A stretch of 64,000 nt of DNA from Acidimicrobiales bacterium (GCA_025455885.1 JALOLR010000015.1:1-64000), one strand, 5' to 3'. Shown: positions 56,220 to 64,000, counted from the first letter of the stretch. The notes: generated from the letters alone by a model not told the origin. A program made the numbers and translations.

Positions 56220-57038
56220 GTGAACCCCGTCGCGTTGGCCGTCGTCGCCGTCCTGACGGCGGCGCTGGGATCCCTCGGCGGCCTCGGCGGCGCGGTGTTG
56301 CTCGTCCCGATCCTGGTGATCTCCGGGGTCGACGCGAGGGTGGCGGCGCCGCTGGGACTGGTGCTCGTGGCGGCCTCGTCGCTGGCGGCCGCGCCGCGCC
56401 AGCTCGCCGATCGGATCGTCAACCACCGCCTCGGGGTCGCGACCGAGATCGTCGGCTCGTCGGCGGCCCTGGTCGGCGCCCTGGTGTCGGGCCTCGTCGG
56501 CCAGTCGGTGCTGGCCGTCGTGCTCGGACTCGTGGCCATCGCCTCCGCGGTCGTGGGGGCGCGGCGCAAGGGCATCCGGAACCGTCCCGACCCGACGCTC
56601 GACGCGGCGGCGGTGGGCGAGACGCCCGCGTCGTTCTCGGGGGTGTACCCCCTCGGCGACGGCTTCGTGCCCTACGCGGCCCGACGGGTGCCCGTCGGGC
56701 TGTTCGGGATGGCCGCGGCCGGGCTCATCGCCGGTCTGGCCGGGGTCAGCGGAGGGTTCATCAAGACCCCGACGACCACCGAGGTCATGCACGTGCCGGT
56801 GAAGGTGGCGGCGGCGACGACGACGTTCACGGTGGGGATCACCTCCGCGGTGGCGCTGCTCGTCTACGCCTCGCAGGGTCGGATCGTCGCCAGCGACGCG
56901 GCGCTCGTGGCGGGCGCGGCCCTTGTCGGGGGCTCGCTCGGCGCGCGGCTGCAGTCGGTCCTCTCGCCTCCTGCGGTGCGCATGGCGCTGTCGGTCCTCC
57001 TGGTCGTCGTGGGTGTCGTGCTGATCGTGCGCCGGTGA
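56220..57038 (+). CDS. TauE/SafE-family membrane exporter
   Basis: 272 residues with about eight hydrophobic helices. The two repeats carry the family core: GSLGGLGGAVLLVPILVISG near the start and GLAGVSGGFIKTPTTTEVMH in the middle. Members move sulfite, sulfonates or small anions out of or into the cell. Substrate open. The GTG is 6 bases after TACCGT (56208-56213). It overlaps the DUF1634-like gene. Confidence 0.87.
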   Translation: MNPVALAVVAVLTAALGSLGGLGGAVLLVPILVISGVDARVAAPLGLVLVAASSLAAAPRQLADRIVNHRLGVATEIVGSSAALVGALVSGLVGQSVLAVVLGLVAIASAVVGARRKGIRNRPDPTLDAAAVGETPASFSGVYPLGDGFVPYAARRVPVGLFGMAAAGLIAGLAGVSGGFIKTPTTTEVMHVPVKVAAATTTFTVGITSAVALLVYASQGRIVASDAALVAGAALVGGSLGARLQSVLSPPAVRMALSVLLVVVGVVLIVRR

Positions 57039-57298
57039 ACGACGTGAGCGCCATGGTGCGCGTCCTTCGGGTTGCCCTGGTGCTGGCCTTCGTGTTCGCC
57101 CTGGGCGGGGCGTTCGTGCCCGGCCGCCTCGGTACCGCGAGCAGCGTGGCCTGCCTCACCGTGCTCATCGGCGTCCCGGTCGTGCGGGTGGGGTGGTTGA
57201 CCGCCGTCTGGGTGCGGATGGGCGATCGGCGTTCGGCGACGCTCGGGGCCGTGCTGTTGGGCGTGCTCCTGGTCGGCGGTGTGGTGGCGCTGCTCTGA
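57035..57298 (+). CDS. Small membrane protein, DUF1634-like
   Basis: 87 residues with three hydrophobic stretches (VALVLAFVFALGGAF, VACLTVLIGVPVVRV, LGAVLLGVLLVGGVVALL) and a positively charged loop. GTG overlaps the exporter stop (GTGA). DUF1634 proteins commonly sit behind TauE transporters, and position is the main support here. It is probably an accessory subunit. Confidence 0.7.
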   Translation: MNDVSAMVRVLRVALVLAFVFALGGAFVPGRLGTASSVACLTVLIGVPVVRVGWLTAVWVRMGDRRSATLGAVLLGVLLVGGVVALL

Positions 57299-57299
57299 G

Positions 57300-58130
57300 T
57301 CAGGCGGCGGTGGCCGTCACCTGCATCGCGCCGTCGGCGTCGCGCAGGGTGAGGGTGGTGCCCGAGACCTCGAAGGTGGTCGATGCCACGAGCGCGGCGA
57401 GGTACTGCGCCTCGAGCTCGCTCACCGCCGGCTCGCACCCGATGAGGGTGGTGGCCAGGTCGTTCGCCACCGTGATGGTGTCGTCGGCGGTGGTGTAGGT
57501 GCCGCTGAAGGAGTTGCAGCCGCCGTTGCCGCTGATGGTGCCGTCGGCGCCGAAGGCAAGGGTGAGCTCGGGCGTCCCCGGGGTGCCGACGAGGGCCTCC
57601 TGCCCGTTGTTCACCCCGGTGACCACCCACGAGGTGCCGGCGAGGTCGTCGCTCTGCGCGGCGAAGGTGAACAGGGCGGCGCCGTCGGCGTCGCGCAGCT
57701 CGAGTTGCTCGCCGGTCACGGCGAAGGCGGTCACGAGGGGGAGGCCGGCGACCAGCGCGGCCTCCTGGGCCTCGGGGGCGGGGTCGGCGCAGGCCCGCAG
57801 CGTCATCGGCCCGGGCGTGATCGTCAGCTCGTCGCCCGAGGTCGTGTAGGAGCCACCCAACACGTTGCAGCCGGTGGTGGCGCTGAACGATCCGTCGTCG
57901 ACGAACTTCATGGTCGCCGCGGCACCGGGCGCCGCCGGGGTGTCGCCGGACGGCCCGGCGTAGCTCTCGAGGACCCACCCTCCGACGAGGGTCACGGTGC
58001 CGCCGTCCGGGACGGTCGTGGTGGTGGCGCCGGAGCCCGAGTCGTCGTCGGTGCCACAGGCGGCGAGCAGGAGGGCGATGGCGAGGCCGAGCACGACCAG
58101 ACCACGCCGGGGGGAGGAGGAGACGGCCAT
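57300..58130 (-). CDS. Lipoprotein with two META domains
   Basis: 276 residues. The signal peptide ends in a lipobox (LLLAAC), so it is a membrane-anchored lipoprotein with an acidic/Ser/Thr spacer. Two repeats follow: GSFSATTGCNVLGGSYTTSG with LRACADP, and GTISGNGGCNSFSGTYTTAD with TLIGCEP. These are META/HslJ domains, each with a paired-Cys pattern. HslJ-like proteins are linked to stress and antibiotic tolerance. TAAGTT lies 7 bases upstream of the ATG. Confidence 0.87.
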   Translation of the reverse strand: MAVSSSPRRGLVVLGLAIALLLAACGTDDDSGSGATTTTVPDGGTVTLVGGWVLESYAGPSGDTPAAPGAAATMKFVDDGSFSATTGCNVLGGSYTTSGDELTITPGPMTLRACADPAPEAQEAALVAGLPLVTAFAVTGEQLELRDADGAALFTFAAQSDDLAGTSWVVTGVNNGQEALVGTPGTPELTLAFGADGTISGNGGCNSFSGTYTTADDTITVANDLATTLIGCEPAVSELEAQYLAALVASTTFEVSGTTLTLRDADGAMQVTATAA

Positions 58131-58155
58131 GGCGGAGAACTTAGGCGGCCGACGG

Positions 58156-59016
58156 TCACGGCAGCGAGCGGTCGTCCCGGCCGAGGTCACCGGCGAGTCG
58201 GATGACCTCGTCCTCGGCCGGGGGGCGCAGCGGGAGCCTGGTGACCTTGCGGACCGACAGCGCCGACATGGTGCCGCCGACGGCGACGCCGACGACCGGG
58301 AGGAGGGCCCGGGCGAAGCGTCGCCCCGTCCGCTTCAGGAGCGCGCCGCCCAGCCATCGGGCGGCGTCGCGGGCCACGTGGTTGCTGGCCCTCCGGCCCA
58401 TGGCGTCGCCGTACCCGGCGGCCTCGGCGAGGTCGGTGATGACGAGCCCGGTGTCGGGGGACCGGCGGGCCTGGCGGTACTGCTGCACCCGGGCGGAGGC
58501 GGCGACGTAGGTCTCGAGCACCTCGCCGGCGATGGCGGCGACGATGGCCGTGGTGGTGGCGGCGCCCATCGTGCCGTAGGCAGCCACCTCCTGGGCGGCT
58601 GCGGCGGCCGCCCCGCCTGCCCCGCCGGCGGCGATGTGGCGCCAGTCGGCGTCACCGGCCAGCGGCTTCTGCACGGCGGCGACGATGACGACGCGCTGGG
58701 CTTGCAGGAACCGGTTCCCCACACGGTCCAGGACCCGGTCGACCCGGTCACGGCTGAACGCCGTGCGGCGCTTCAGGCCGGTCACCTCGTCGTAGACGTC
58801 GGCCACGATCCCGTCCCAGAGCTGCGCGAGCTCCTGGCGCACCTCCGGAGGAAGGGCGTCGTTGCGCAACCGCCGGGGGGCCGCCGACTCGAATCGCAGG
58901 CGGTCGGCGAGGGCGGGCGGGAGGTCCGACAGCTCGACGTGGCGGGCCGGGTGGTGGGTCGGCGTGGTGGCCAGGGCCCGTTCGGGCGGGTCGGGCGGCG
59001 GGGGGAGGTCGCTCAC
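58156..59016 (-). CDS. Uncharacterised protein with Gly/Ala-rich hydrophobic core
   Basis: 286 residues. After a Pro-rich head (SDLPPPPDPPE) there is a helical stretch with KRRTAFSRDRVDRVLDRVGNRF, then a long Ala/Gly-rich hydrophobic section (HIAAGGAGGAAAAAAQEVAA, TTTAIVAAIAGEVLETY) and LLPVVGVAVGGTMSALSV near the end. It may be membrane-associated and faintly recalls EcsC-like proteins, but I do not assign a family. The GTG start avoids a long Arg/Thr leader. It is 16 bases downstream of the ferritin-like gene. Confidence 0.6.
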   Translation of the reverse strand: MSDLPPPPDPPERALATTPTHHPARHVELSDLPPALADRLRFESAAPRRLRNDALPPEVRQELAQLWDGIVADVYDEVTGLKRRTAFSRDRVDRVLDRVGNRFLQAQRVVIVAAVQKPLAGDADWRHIAAGGAGGAAAAAAQEVAAYGTMGAATTTAIVAAIAGEVLETYVAASARVQQYRQARRSPDTGLVITDLAEAAGYGDAMGRRASNHVARDAARWLGGALLKRTGRRFARALLPVVGVAVGGTMSALSVRKVTRLPLRPPAEDEVIRLAGDLGRDDRSLP

Positions 59017-59032
59017 GGACGGGGCGCGCCGC

Positions 59033-60172
59033 TCAGGCGGAGGCGCGGTCCTTGGCCACCTCGTCGAGGGACTCGTACTCCTCACCGGTGTCGACCCAGT
59101 CCTCGAACTGGGTGACGCCCAGCGTGTCGAACCGGGCCCGGAGCCATCCGTCGTTGGCGTCGAGCAGGCCCAGCTTCTTGCAGTTCGGCACGATCTTGGA
59201 GAAGAGCAGCTGTTGGAACGGGTCCTCGTTCTTGAGCTTCGGGTCGTCCTGGCGGAACACCCGGATCGCGTCGGCCGCCGGCACGCCGAGGCGCTCCCAC
59301 ACCTCCTGGAGCAGGAAGCGGTCCCGCATCCGCACGGCCGCCTCGAAGGCGAACTCCTGGCGGTCCAGCAGCTCGGCGTCGCTCAGCTCCGCGTAGTACT
59401 CCTTCAGCGACAGCACCCCGAAGGCCACGTGGCGGGCCTCGTCGCTCATGACGTAGCGGAGCAGCTGCTTGAGCAGCGGGTCGCTGGTCATCTGCATCGC
59501 CAGTCCGAACGACGCCAGGGCCAGGCCCTCCACCATGATCTGCATGCCGAGGTAGGTCATGTCCCACCGGCTGTCGGCGATGATGTCGTCGAGGAGCATC
59601 TTCAGGTGGTGGTTGACCGGGTAGTGCCCGTCGAGCTTCGTGTCGAGGTACTTCGCGAAGACCTCGACGTGGCGGGCCTCGTCCATCACCTGGGTCGACG
59701 CGTAGTACTTGGCGTCGATCCACGGGACGGTCTCGACGATCTTGGCGGTGCAGACCAGCGCACCCTGCTCGCCGTGGAGGAACTGGCTGAGGCTCCACTG
59801 CTGGCGGTGGATCCCGAACTGGATCCAGTCGTCGTCGGTCCACCGGCTGAGTGCGGTGGTGCCGAGGTCGATGCCGAGGGCCTCGAGGCCGGCCACGCTG
59901 GGGGTGAGGGGGTTCTCGCGGGCCAGGCGTTCGGGGTCCACGTCGATCGTCCAGTCGAGATCGGTCTCGGCGTTCCACTGCGACGTCTTGGCCTTCTCGT
60001 AGAGCCTGGCCAGCGGTTCCCGGCTGCGCTCGTAGTCCCAGGTGAAGATGGTGTCGGCGTTGTCGGTGACGGTGTGGATGGCCGCATCGACGTCGGTGTT
60101 GCTGAGCGCCAGGATGGCGTCGAGGTCGTCGACCTCGTCCCTCCCGAGGATCTCGGCGTTCGATCGGCCCAT
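59033..60172 (-). CDS. Ferritin-like di-iron protein, R2-related
   Basis: 379 residues. Helix motifs fit a di-iron four-helix bundle: HGEQGALVCTAKIV, then VMDEARHVEVFAKYL, then MVEGLALASFGLAMQ, then VMSDEARHVAFGVLSLK; the two EARH motifs and the two separate Glu residues are the ligands of class Ib/R2-like and AurF-like oxygenases. It may be an oxygenase or oxidase; no radical Tyr can be assigned. GGGAG precedes the ATG. The downstream gene may share its transcript. Confidence 0.82.
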   Translation of the reverse strand: MGRSNAEILGRDEVDDLDAILALSNTDVDAAIHTVTDNADTIFTWDYERSREPLARLYEKAKTSQWNAETDLDWTIDVDPERLARENPLTPSVAGLEALGIDLGTTALSRWTDDDWIQFGIHRQQWSLSQFLHGEQGALVCTAKIVETVPWIDAKYYASTQVMDEARHVEVFAKYLDTKLDGHYPVNHHLKMLLDDIIADSRWDMTYLGMQIMVEGLALASFGLAMQMTSDPLLKQLLRYVMSDEARHVAFGVLSLKEYYAELSDAELLDRQEFAFEAAVRMRDRFLLQEVWERLGVPAADAIRVFRQDDPKLKNEDPFQQLLFSKIVPNCKKLGLLDANDGWLRARFDTLGVTQFEDWVDTGEEYESLDEVAKDRASA

Positions 60173-60227
60173 GGCGGTGGCTCCCTCGGCTGGGCGACCC
60201 GCACTCAGGGGCCGCGTGTGACGGCCG

Positions 60228-61115
60228 TCATGCTAGGCCCGGGACGTCCTCGTCCCGGGATCGGTCGGCAGCGTGGTCGTGGCGCCGCCGACCGACCGTG
60301 GCCAACGTCACGAGCCAGATCACGAACACCAGCGAGACCACGAAGAAGCTCGGTGGCAGGTTGAACATGGTGGACAGCACCAGGCCCCCGACGACCCCGA
60401 ACAGGGCGATGCCGGTGCCCAGCGCCGCGGCCATGGCCGGGCGTGCCGTGAAGCGCAGCGCGGTGGCGGCCGGGGTGACCACGAGCGCGAACAGCAGCAG
60501 CGTGCCGACGACCTGGACGGCCATGGTGATCACGAGGGCCAGCAGGATCAGGAAGGCCACGCCCAGGCTCCGCACGGGCACCCGGCGGGCCTCGGCGACC
60601 CGTTCGTTCACCGACGCGAACGTCAGGGGCCGGGCGATGACGGCCAGCACGACCACGATGCCGGTGGTGATGAGGCCGAACGTCACCAGCTCGTCGTCGG
60701 AGATGGCGAGGAGGTTGCCGAACAGGACGTTGGTGACGGTGTTGGCGCTCTTGGTGGCGAGGGAGTTGAACAGCACGCCGAGGCCCGTGGCGAAGGCGAG
60801 GATCGAGCCGGTCGACACCTCGCGGTCGGTCAGGCGCTTGCCGAGCAGGCCGATGGCCAGCGCCCCGCCGATGGTGAAGACGGCCAGGCCGAGGGTGACG
60901 GGGACGCCGATCAGGACGGCGCCGGTGGCGCCGGGGAAGCCGATGTGGGCCAGGGCGTGGGCGGCGAAGGCGTGCTGGCGCACGATCACGAAGTAGCCGA
61001 GGAGCCCGGCGGCGACGGCGACGATGCAACCGCCGATGAGGGCGTTGCGCATGAAGTCGGACTGCAGCACGTCCCACCAGTCGGGCTGGAAGGCGACCTC
61101 GGCCAGCACCGTCAC
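60228..61115 (-). CDS. znuB: Zinc/manganese ABC transporter permease (ZnuB type)
   Basis: 295 residues with eight or so TM helices; AAHALAHIGFPGATGAVLIG and the EVSTGSILAFATGLGVLF stretch are the ABC-3 family signatures. It forms the membrane channel for divalent metal uptake with the adjacent ATPase and binding protein. It overlaps the ATPase stop by 4 bases. Metal preference (zinc over manganese) is inferred from the Fur/Zur and ArsR neighbours. Confidence 0.87.
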   Translation of the reverse strand: MTVLAEVAFQPDWWDVLQSDFMRNALIGGCIVAVAAGLLGYFVIVRQHAFAAHALAHIGFPGATGAVLIGVPVTLGLAVFTIGGALAIGLLGKRLTDREVSTGSILAFATGLGVLFNSLATKSANTVTNVLFGNLLAISDDELVTFGLITTGIVVVLAVIARPLTFASVNERVAEARRVPVRSLGVAFLILLALVITMAVQVVGTLLLFALVVTPAATALRFTARPAMAAALGTGIALFGVVGGLVLSTMFNLPPSFFVVSLVFVIWLVTLATVGRRRHDHAADRSRDEDVPGLA

Positions 61116-61927
61116 GGCGCGCTGCGGGTGAAGAGGTCGCCGGTGGCGGTGCGGACCACCCGGACCTGTGTGCCGTACAGGTGGGTGAGCAGCTCCTCGT
61201 CGACGACGTCACCGACCGCCCCGTAGTGGGCGTGCCCGTCGAGGAGGTAGATGGCGCCGTCGAGGACCGACAGCAGCGGGTTGAGGTCGTGGGCGACGAT
61301 GACGATGGTCACCCCGCGCTCGATCCGGAGACGGGACAGGACGTCGACGATCTCGCGCTGGTTGCGCAGGTCGAGGTTGGCGAGCGGCTCGTCGAGCAGC
61401 AGGATCTCGGGGTCGCCGACGAGCGCCTGGGCGATCGCCACCCGCTGGCGCTGGCCCCCGGACAGCTCGGACATGCGCCGGTCGGCGAACCCGCCGGCGC
61501 CGACGGCGTCGAGCGTGGCGGTGATGCGGGCGCGGTCGGTCGGGGAGAGCCGGCCGAGACCCCAGCGCCGACCGGCCAGGCCCAGAGCGACGAGGTCCCG
61601 GGCTCGCACGGCCTCGCCGATGGTGGCCGAGTCGTTCTGGGGCACGTAGCCGATGCGGTCCTCGCCTCGTCGGGGGGGACGGCCGAAGATCTCGATGTGC
61701 CCTCTCGCCACCGGGACGAGGCCGAGGAGGGCCTCGAGGAGCGTGGTCTTCCCCGAGCCGTTGGGACCGATGGCGGCGACGATCGATCGCGCCCTGATGG
61801 CCATCGTGCCGCGCGACCAGATCATCTTCCCGCCGCGCGCCACCGCCACGTCGTCGAGGACGATCGGGTCGGTGGGGCTCGCGGTGCCCGGGGATGCGGC
61901 GCCGCCGGGGCCGCGCCCGTCAGCCAA
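61112..61927 (-). CDS. znuC: Zinc/manganese ABC transporter ATPase (ZnuC type)
   Basis: 271 residues. Walker A GPNGSGKTTLLEAL, Q-loop YVPQND, signature LSGGQRQRVAIAQAL, Walker B ILLLDEPLANLD and the switch HDLN. A TTG at 61927 overlapping the binding-protein stop by 8 bases is the likely start; a later GTG is possible. It energises the permease and is the middle gene of a znuA-znuC-znuB operon. Confidence 0.88.
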   Translation of the reverse strand: MADGRGPGGAASPGTASPTDPIVLDDVAVARGGKMIWSRGTMAIRARSIVAAIGPNGSGKTTLLEALLGLVPVARGHIEIFGRPPRRGEDRIGYVPQNDSATIGEAVRARDLVALGLAGRRWGLGRLSPTDRARITATLDAVGAGGFADRRMSELSGGQRQRVAIAQALVGDPEILLLDEPLANLDLRNQREIVDVLSRLRIERGVTIVIVAHDLNPLLSVLDGAIYLLDGHAHYGAVGDVVDEELLTHLYGTQVRVVRTATGDLFTRSAP

Positions 61928-62882
61928 GCGCCGTCCGCAGCGCCTGGAGCTGGGTCACCTGCCACTCGACGAAGGAGTCGACGCCCGGGGGCACCGTCTC
62001 GGTGACGTCGACGACGGGGACCTGGGACTCGGTCGCGACGCTCCGGAGCTGCTCGGGCACGGACCCCTCGGTCTGGGTGTTGTAGATCAGCACCGCCATC
62101 GACCCGTCGCGCAGGGCCTGCTGGAACTCGGCCACGTCGCCCGGAGCGGGATCCGACTCGTTGGCGGCGGCGTTCCGGTAGCCCTGCGGGGTGGCGTTCA
62201 CGAGGCCCAGGGCGTCGGCCATATAGTCGAAGACGGATTCGGTCGACCCGAACGAGGTCCCCGTGGCGGCGGTCCTGATGGCGTCGATCTCCGCGAAGTA
62301 GGGCTCGAGGGCGGCGTCCCAGTCGGTGGCCCGGTCGGCGAAGTACGCCGCCGCCGCCGGCTCGAGGGCGGAGAGCTCGGCGGTGACCGCCTGGGAGACC
62401 TGGGTGACGAAGTCGGGGCCGTACCAGATGTGGGGGTTGTCGCCTTCGTCGACGCCGACGACCTCGCCGGCGTCGACGAGGGCCGGCTGTGGCGACAGGG
62501 CCTCGACGGCATCCGAGGCCCAGTGGTCGTAGTCGGCGCCGTTCACGACCACCAGCCTGGCATCGGAGAACTCGGCCGTGTCGGCGGCGGTCGGCTCGTA
62601 GTCGTGCGGGTCGGCCGACGAGCCCTGGATGATGGTGGTGACCTCGGTGCAGGTGCCGCCGAGCTGCTCGACGATGTCGCCCCACTGGTCGACCGAGACG
62701 ACGACCGGGATGGGGGCGACGGGGCACGGGGCCTCGGCGGCCGTGGTGGGCGGCGCAGTGGTCGGAGCCGGGGCGGCGGTGGTCGGTGCGGAGGCCTGGT
62801 CGGTGTCGCCGTCGCTCCCGCATGCTGCCAGGGTGAGCACGGCGACGACCGTCAGGGGGACGAGGGCGGTGGGGCGGCGCAT
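61920..62882 (-). CDS. znuA: Metal-binding lipoprotein of the zinc ABC transporter (ZnuA type)
   Basis: 320 residues. Signal peptide with lipobox LTLAAC, then an Ala/Pro/Thr linker, then a cluster A-I domain. Metal His candidates are in SADPHDYEPT, GADYDHWAS and DNPHIWYG, the expected three positions. It lacks the His-rich loop seen in many ZnuA proteins. TAGGGT (62889-62894) ends 6 bases before the ATG, with Zur-like repeats just upstream. Confidence 0.9.
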   Translation of the reverse strand: MRRPTALVPLTVVAVLTLAACGSDGDTDQASAPTTAAPAPTTAPPTTAAEAPCPVAPIPVVVSVDQWGDIVEQLGGTCTEVTTIIQGSSADPHDYEPTAADTAEFSDARLVVVNGADYDHWASDAVEALSPQPALVDAGEVVGVDEGDNPHIWYGPDFVTQVSQAVTAELSALEPAAAAYFADRATDWDAALEPYFAEIDAIRTAATGTSFGSTESVFDYMADALGLVNATPQGYRNAAANESDPAPGDVAEFQQALRDGSMAVLIYNTQTEGSVPEQLRSVATESQVPVVDVTETVPPGVDSFVEWQVTQLQALRTALG

Positions 62883-62888
62883 GCCACG

Positions 62889-62894
62889 ACCCTA
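62889..62894 (-). promoter_or_regulatory. -10 hexamer of the znuA promoter
   Basis: TAGGGT on the minus strand, six bases before the znuA ATG, so the mRNA probably starts at the ATG. It lies next to repeat 1 of the putative Zur sites. Confidence 0.6.
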
Positions 62895-62898
62895 GAAC

Positions 62899-62945
62899 GG
62901 GAGTGATTCTCGATACAAGTTGGATTGGGAGTGATTCCCGGGATA
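62899..62945. promoter_or_regulatory. Paired putative Zur operator repeats
   Basis: GGGAGTGATTCTCG starts at 62899 and GGGAGTGATTCCCG at 62927, direct copies with a 28-base period; each is an imperfect palindrome (the second matches its own reverse in 10 of 13 positions). They fill the spacer between the divergent znuA and zur promoters, where a zinc-loaded Fur-family repressor would bind. Confidence 0.6.
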
Positions 62946-62954
62946 TGTCGTCGC

Positions 62955-62960
62955 TAGGGT
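62955..62960 (+). promoter_or_regulatory. -10 hexamer of the zur-like gene
   Basis: TAGGGT six bases before the ATG at 62967, mirrored by the znuA promoter on the other strand. Confidence 0.6.
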
Positions 62961-62966
62961 CTGGTC

Positions 62967-63410
62967 ATGCGCACCGACCTCCACGAGATCACCGCCCAGC
63001 GCCTGCGGCTGGAGGGACAGCGCTACACGAGGAACCGCCAGGCCATCGTCGACATCCTCGGCGATGCCGATCGCCCGTTGGCGCTCGCCGAGGTGCTCTC
63101 CCACGACGACGGGCTGGCACAGAGCTCGGTGTACCGCAACCTGGCCGTGCTCGAGCAGGCCGGCGTCGTGCGCCGGGTGGTGGCCACCGATGAGTTCGCC
63201 CGCTACGAACTGGCCGAGGACCTGACCGAGCACCACCACCACCTGCTCTGCTCGGGATGTGGCGCGGTCGAGGACTTCGTCCTGCCGGGTCGCGTGGAGC
63301 GGGCGGTCGAGACCGCCCTGGCGAGCGTGGCCGAGGAGGTCGGATTCGAGGGCGTCCACCACCGCCTCGATCTCGTCGGCCTGTGCGCCCGCTGCCGCAC
63401 CGCCGACTGA
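62967..63410 (+). CDS. zur: Fur-family regulator, probably Zur
   Basis: 147 residues. Wing-helix region YTRNRQAIVDILGDAD and GLAQSSVYRNLAVLEQAG; the metal site EHHHHLLCSGCGAVEDF (His cluster plus CxxC) and the final CARC give the four structural Cys. The single metal-regulatory His/Cys pattern and the divergent zinc transporter suggest Zur. It should repress znuACB, and itself, when zinc is replete. Leaderless ATG after TAGGGT. Confidence 0.88.
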   Translation: MRTDLHEITAQRLRLEGQRYTRNRQAIVDILGDADRPLALAEVLSHDDGLAQSSVYRNLAVLEQAGVVRRVVATDEFARYELAEDLTEHHHHLLCSGCGAVEDFVLPGRVERAVETALASVAEEVGFEGVHHRLDLVGLCARCRTAD

Positions 63411-63498
63411 CACCGGCGCCGGCACCCACTTCGATCCGGCGCCCGCTGCTCCGGGCAGGGTGCTTCGCGAAGGAAGGGTTGACCTCTCCCCGGATCCA

Positions 63499-63514
63499 TG
63501 CAAGCATTGCAATG
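63499..63514. promoter_or_regulatory. Operator palindromes over the arsR-family promoter
   Basis: TGCAA GCA TTGCA (63499-63511) and CATTGCAATG (63505-63514) are overlapping perfect palindromes. They lie on a -10-like AAGCAT (63502-63507), itself 17 bases from TTGACC (63479-63484) and 6 bases before the GTG. Binding would block this promoter, as expected for autorepression. Confidence 0.6.
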
Positions 63515-63861
63515 TGACATCAAGTACGGCCCGCTTCGACACGACCGCAGAGCTGCTGCGGGCGTTGGCCAACCCCCTGCGGGTCGCCATCGTCACCGAG
63601 CTCGCGGCGGGGGAGCGCTGCGTCCACGAGCTCGTCGACGCGATCGGTGTCACCCAGCCCCTCGTCTCGCAACATCTCCGGGTCCTGCGCACCGCACACG
63701 TGATCGTGGGCACCCCGCGAGGTCGAGAGGTCGCCTACCGACTGACGGACGGCCACATCGCCCACATCGTGGCCGACGCCGTCGCCCACGCCGGTGAGCA
63801 AGGGCCGACACGCACACCGGCAACCCCGTCCACGACACGACCCCGAGAGGAAGCCCGATGA
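63514..63861 (+). CDS. ArsR/SmtB-family metal sensor
   Basis: 115 residues. HTH: GVTQPLVSQHLRVLRTAHVI; wing: VGTPRGREVAYRL. Helix 5 reads DGHIAHIVADAVAHAGE, that is D-x-H-x10-H-x2-E, the alpha5 zinc site of SmtB/CzrA. An extra Cys (GERCVHEL) lies in the alpha3 region. It should release DNA when zinc (or a similar ion) binds. GTG is preceded by the operator described above. Its stop overlaps the next ATG (ATGA), so it is coupled to the His-rich protein. Confidence 0.87.
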   Translation: MTSSTARFDTTAELLRALANPLRVAIVTELAAGERCVHELVDAIGVTQPLVSQHLRVLRTAHVIVGTPRGREVAYRLTDGHIAHIVADAVAHAGEQGPTRTPATPSTTRPREEAR

Positions 63862-64000
63862 CGGCCACCGACCACGCCACCCATGCCACCCACGACCACA
63901 CCCACGGTCCCGACTGCGGTCACGTCGCCGTCCAGCACGGCGACCACGTCGACTACCTCCACGACGGCCACGCCCACCACGACCACGAGGGCCACTGGGA
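63858..64000 (+). CDS. His-rich zinc-binding protein, truncated by the window end
   Basis: 47 visible residues from the ATG, 14 of them His: MTATDHATHATHDHTHGPDCGH, then HGDHVDYLHDGHAHHDHEGHW. The THGPDCGH and HGDHVDYLHDGH blocks match small actinobacterial His-rich proteins often labelled zinc transporter permease, probably zinc-storage or shuttle proteins. The ATGA overlap with the ArsR gene implies control by that sensor. The end lies outside the window. Confidence 0.8.
   Translation, partial: MTATDHATHATHDHTHGPDCGHVAVQHGDHVDYLHDGHAHHDHEGHW

Noticed and set aside
54720-56792. N-terminal extension of the ThDP enzyme to 1209 residues
   Set aside because: It overlaps the FAD oxidase in another frame and is low complexity.

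Overview
The window is 64 kb of very GC-rich DNA, densely coded on both strands, with no gap above 250 bases between genes. I saw no tRNA, rRNA, insertion sequence, prophage or CRISPR array. Gene content points to an actinobacterium: DUF3039, a mycofactocin locus, an actinobacterial-type His-rich zinc protein and many GTG starts. The mix of mycofactocin, amidohydrolase, CoA-transferase and epoxide-hydrolase genes fits an Acidimicrobiia-like lineage, but that placement is inference. The window reads as chromosomal sequence.

Layout. 0-3 kb: end of a sigma factor, then a copper pair (CopC-CopD fusion and YcnI). 3-10.5 kb: MFS exporter, inositol-phosphatase-family enzyme, cytochrome P450 with an overlapping CxxC protein, two related membrane proteins, a nitroreductase and a secreted coiled-coil M15 peptidase. 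10.5-13 kb: DUF3039, GH76-like protein, PrmA, FKBP. 13-20 kb, minus strand: a mycofactocin-type SDR, a MoxR ATPase, a VWA protein, an acyltransferase-SGNH protein, mftE and mftF. 20-25 kb: an orphan DNA methyltransferase, a SnoaL protein and two DUF1214-like proteins. 25-28 kb: mftD facing mftC-mftB-mftA; mftA is a 42-codon gene ending in the diagnostic IDGMCGVY. 28-40 kb: an organic-acid or xenobiotic metabolism region (epimerase, TetR, two amidohydrolases, SDR, epoxide hydrolase, tandem CoA-transferase, enoyl-CoA hydratase). 40-48 kb: GH3 and GH2 glycosidases, an S4-domain protein, a kinase-like protein. 48-60 kb: FadH/OYE reductase, DEAD-box helicase, patatin, ThDP enzyme with an FAD oxidase, TauE exporter, META lipoprotein, ferritin-like protein. 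60-64 kb: zinc uptake ABC transporter, divergent Fur/Zur regulator, SmtB-like ArsR sensor and a truncated His-rich zinc protein.

How parts fit together. mftA, B, C, D, E and F are all present but split over about 15 kb into three pieces. The mftE-mftF piece lies in a minus-strand run with a mycofactocin-type SDR, a MoxR/VWA pair and a sugar-acyltransferase-type protein, which raises the possibility of an extended mycofactocin maturation or modification system. mftA and mftD share a promoter layout (GGCACC, 5 bases, TAGGRT); in mftD this is part of a perfect inverted repeat.

A second pattern runs through the window. At least fourteen genes have a TANNNT hexamer ending 6 or 7 bases before the start codon, which predicts leaderless transcripts, and I used it to choose several starts. 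The zinc region has paired direct repeats between divergent leaderless promoters and a palindrome over the ArsR promoter, so it looks like a self-contained, metal-regulated block.
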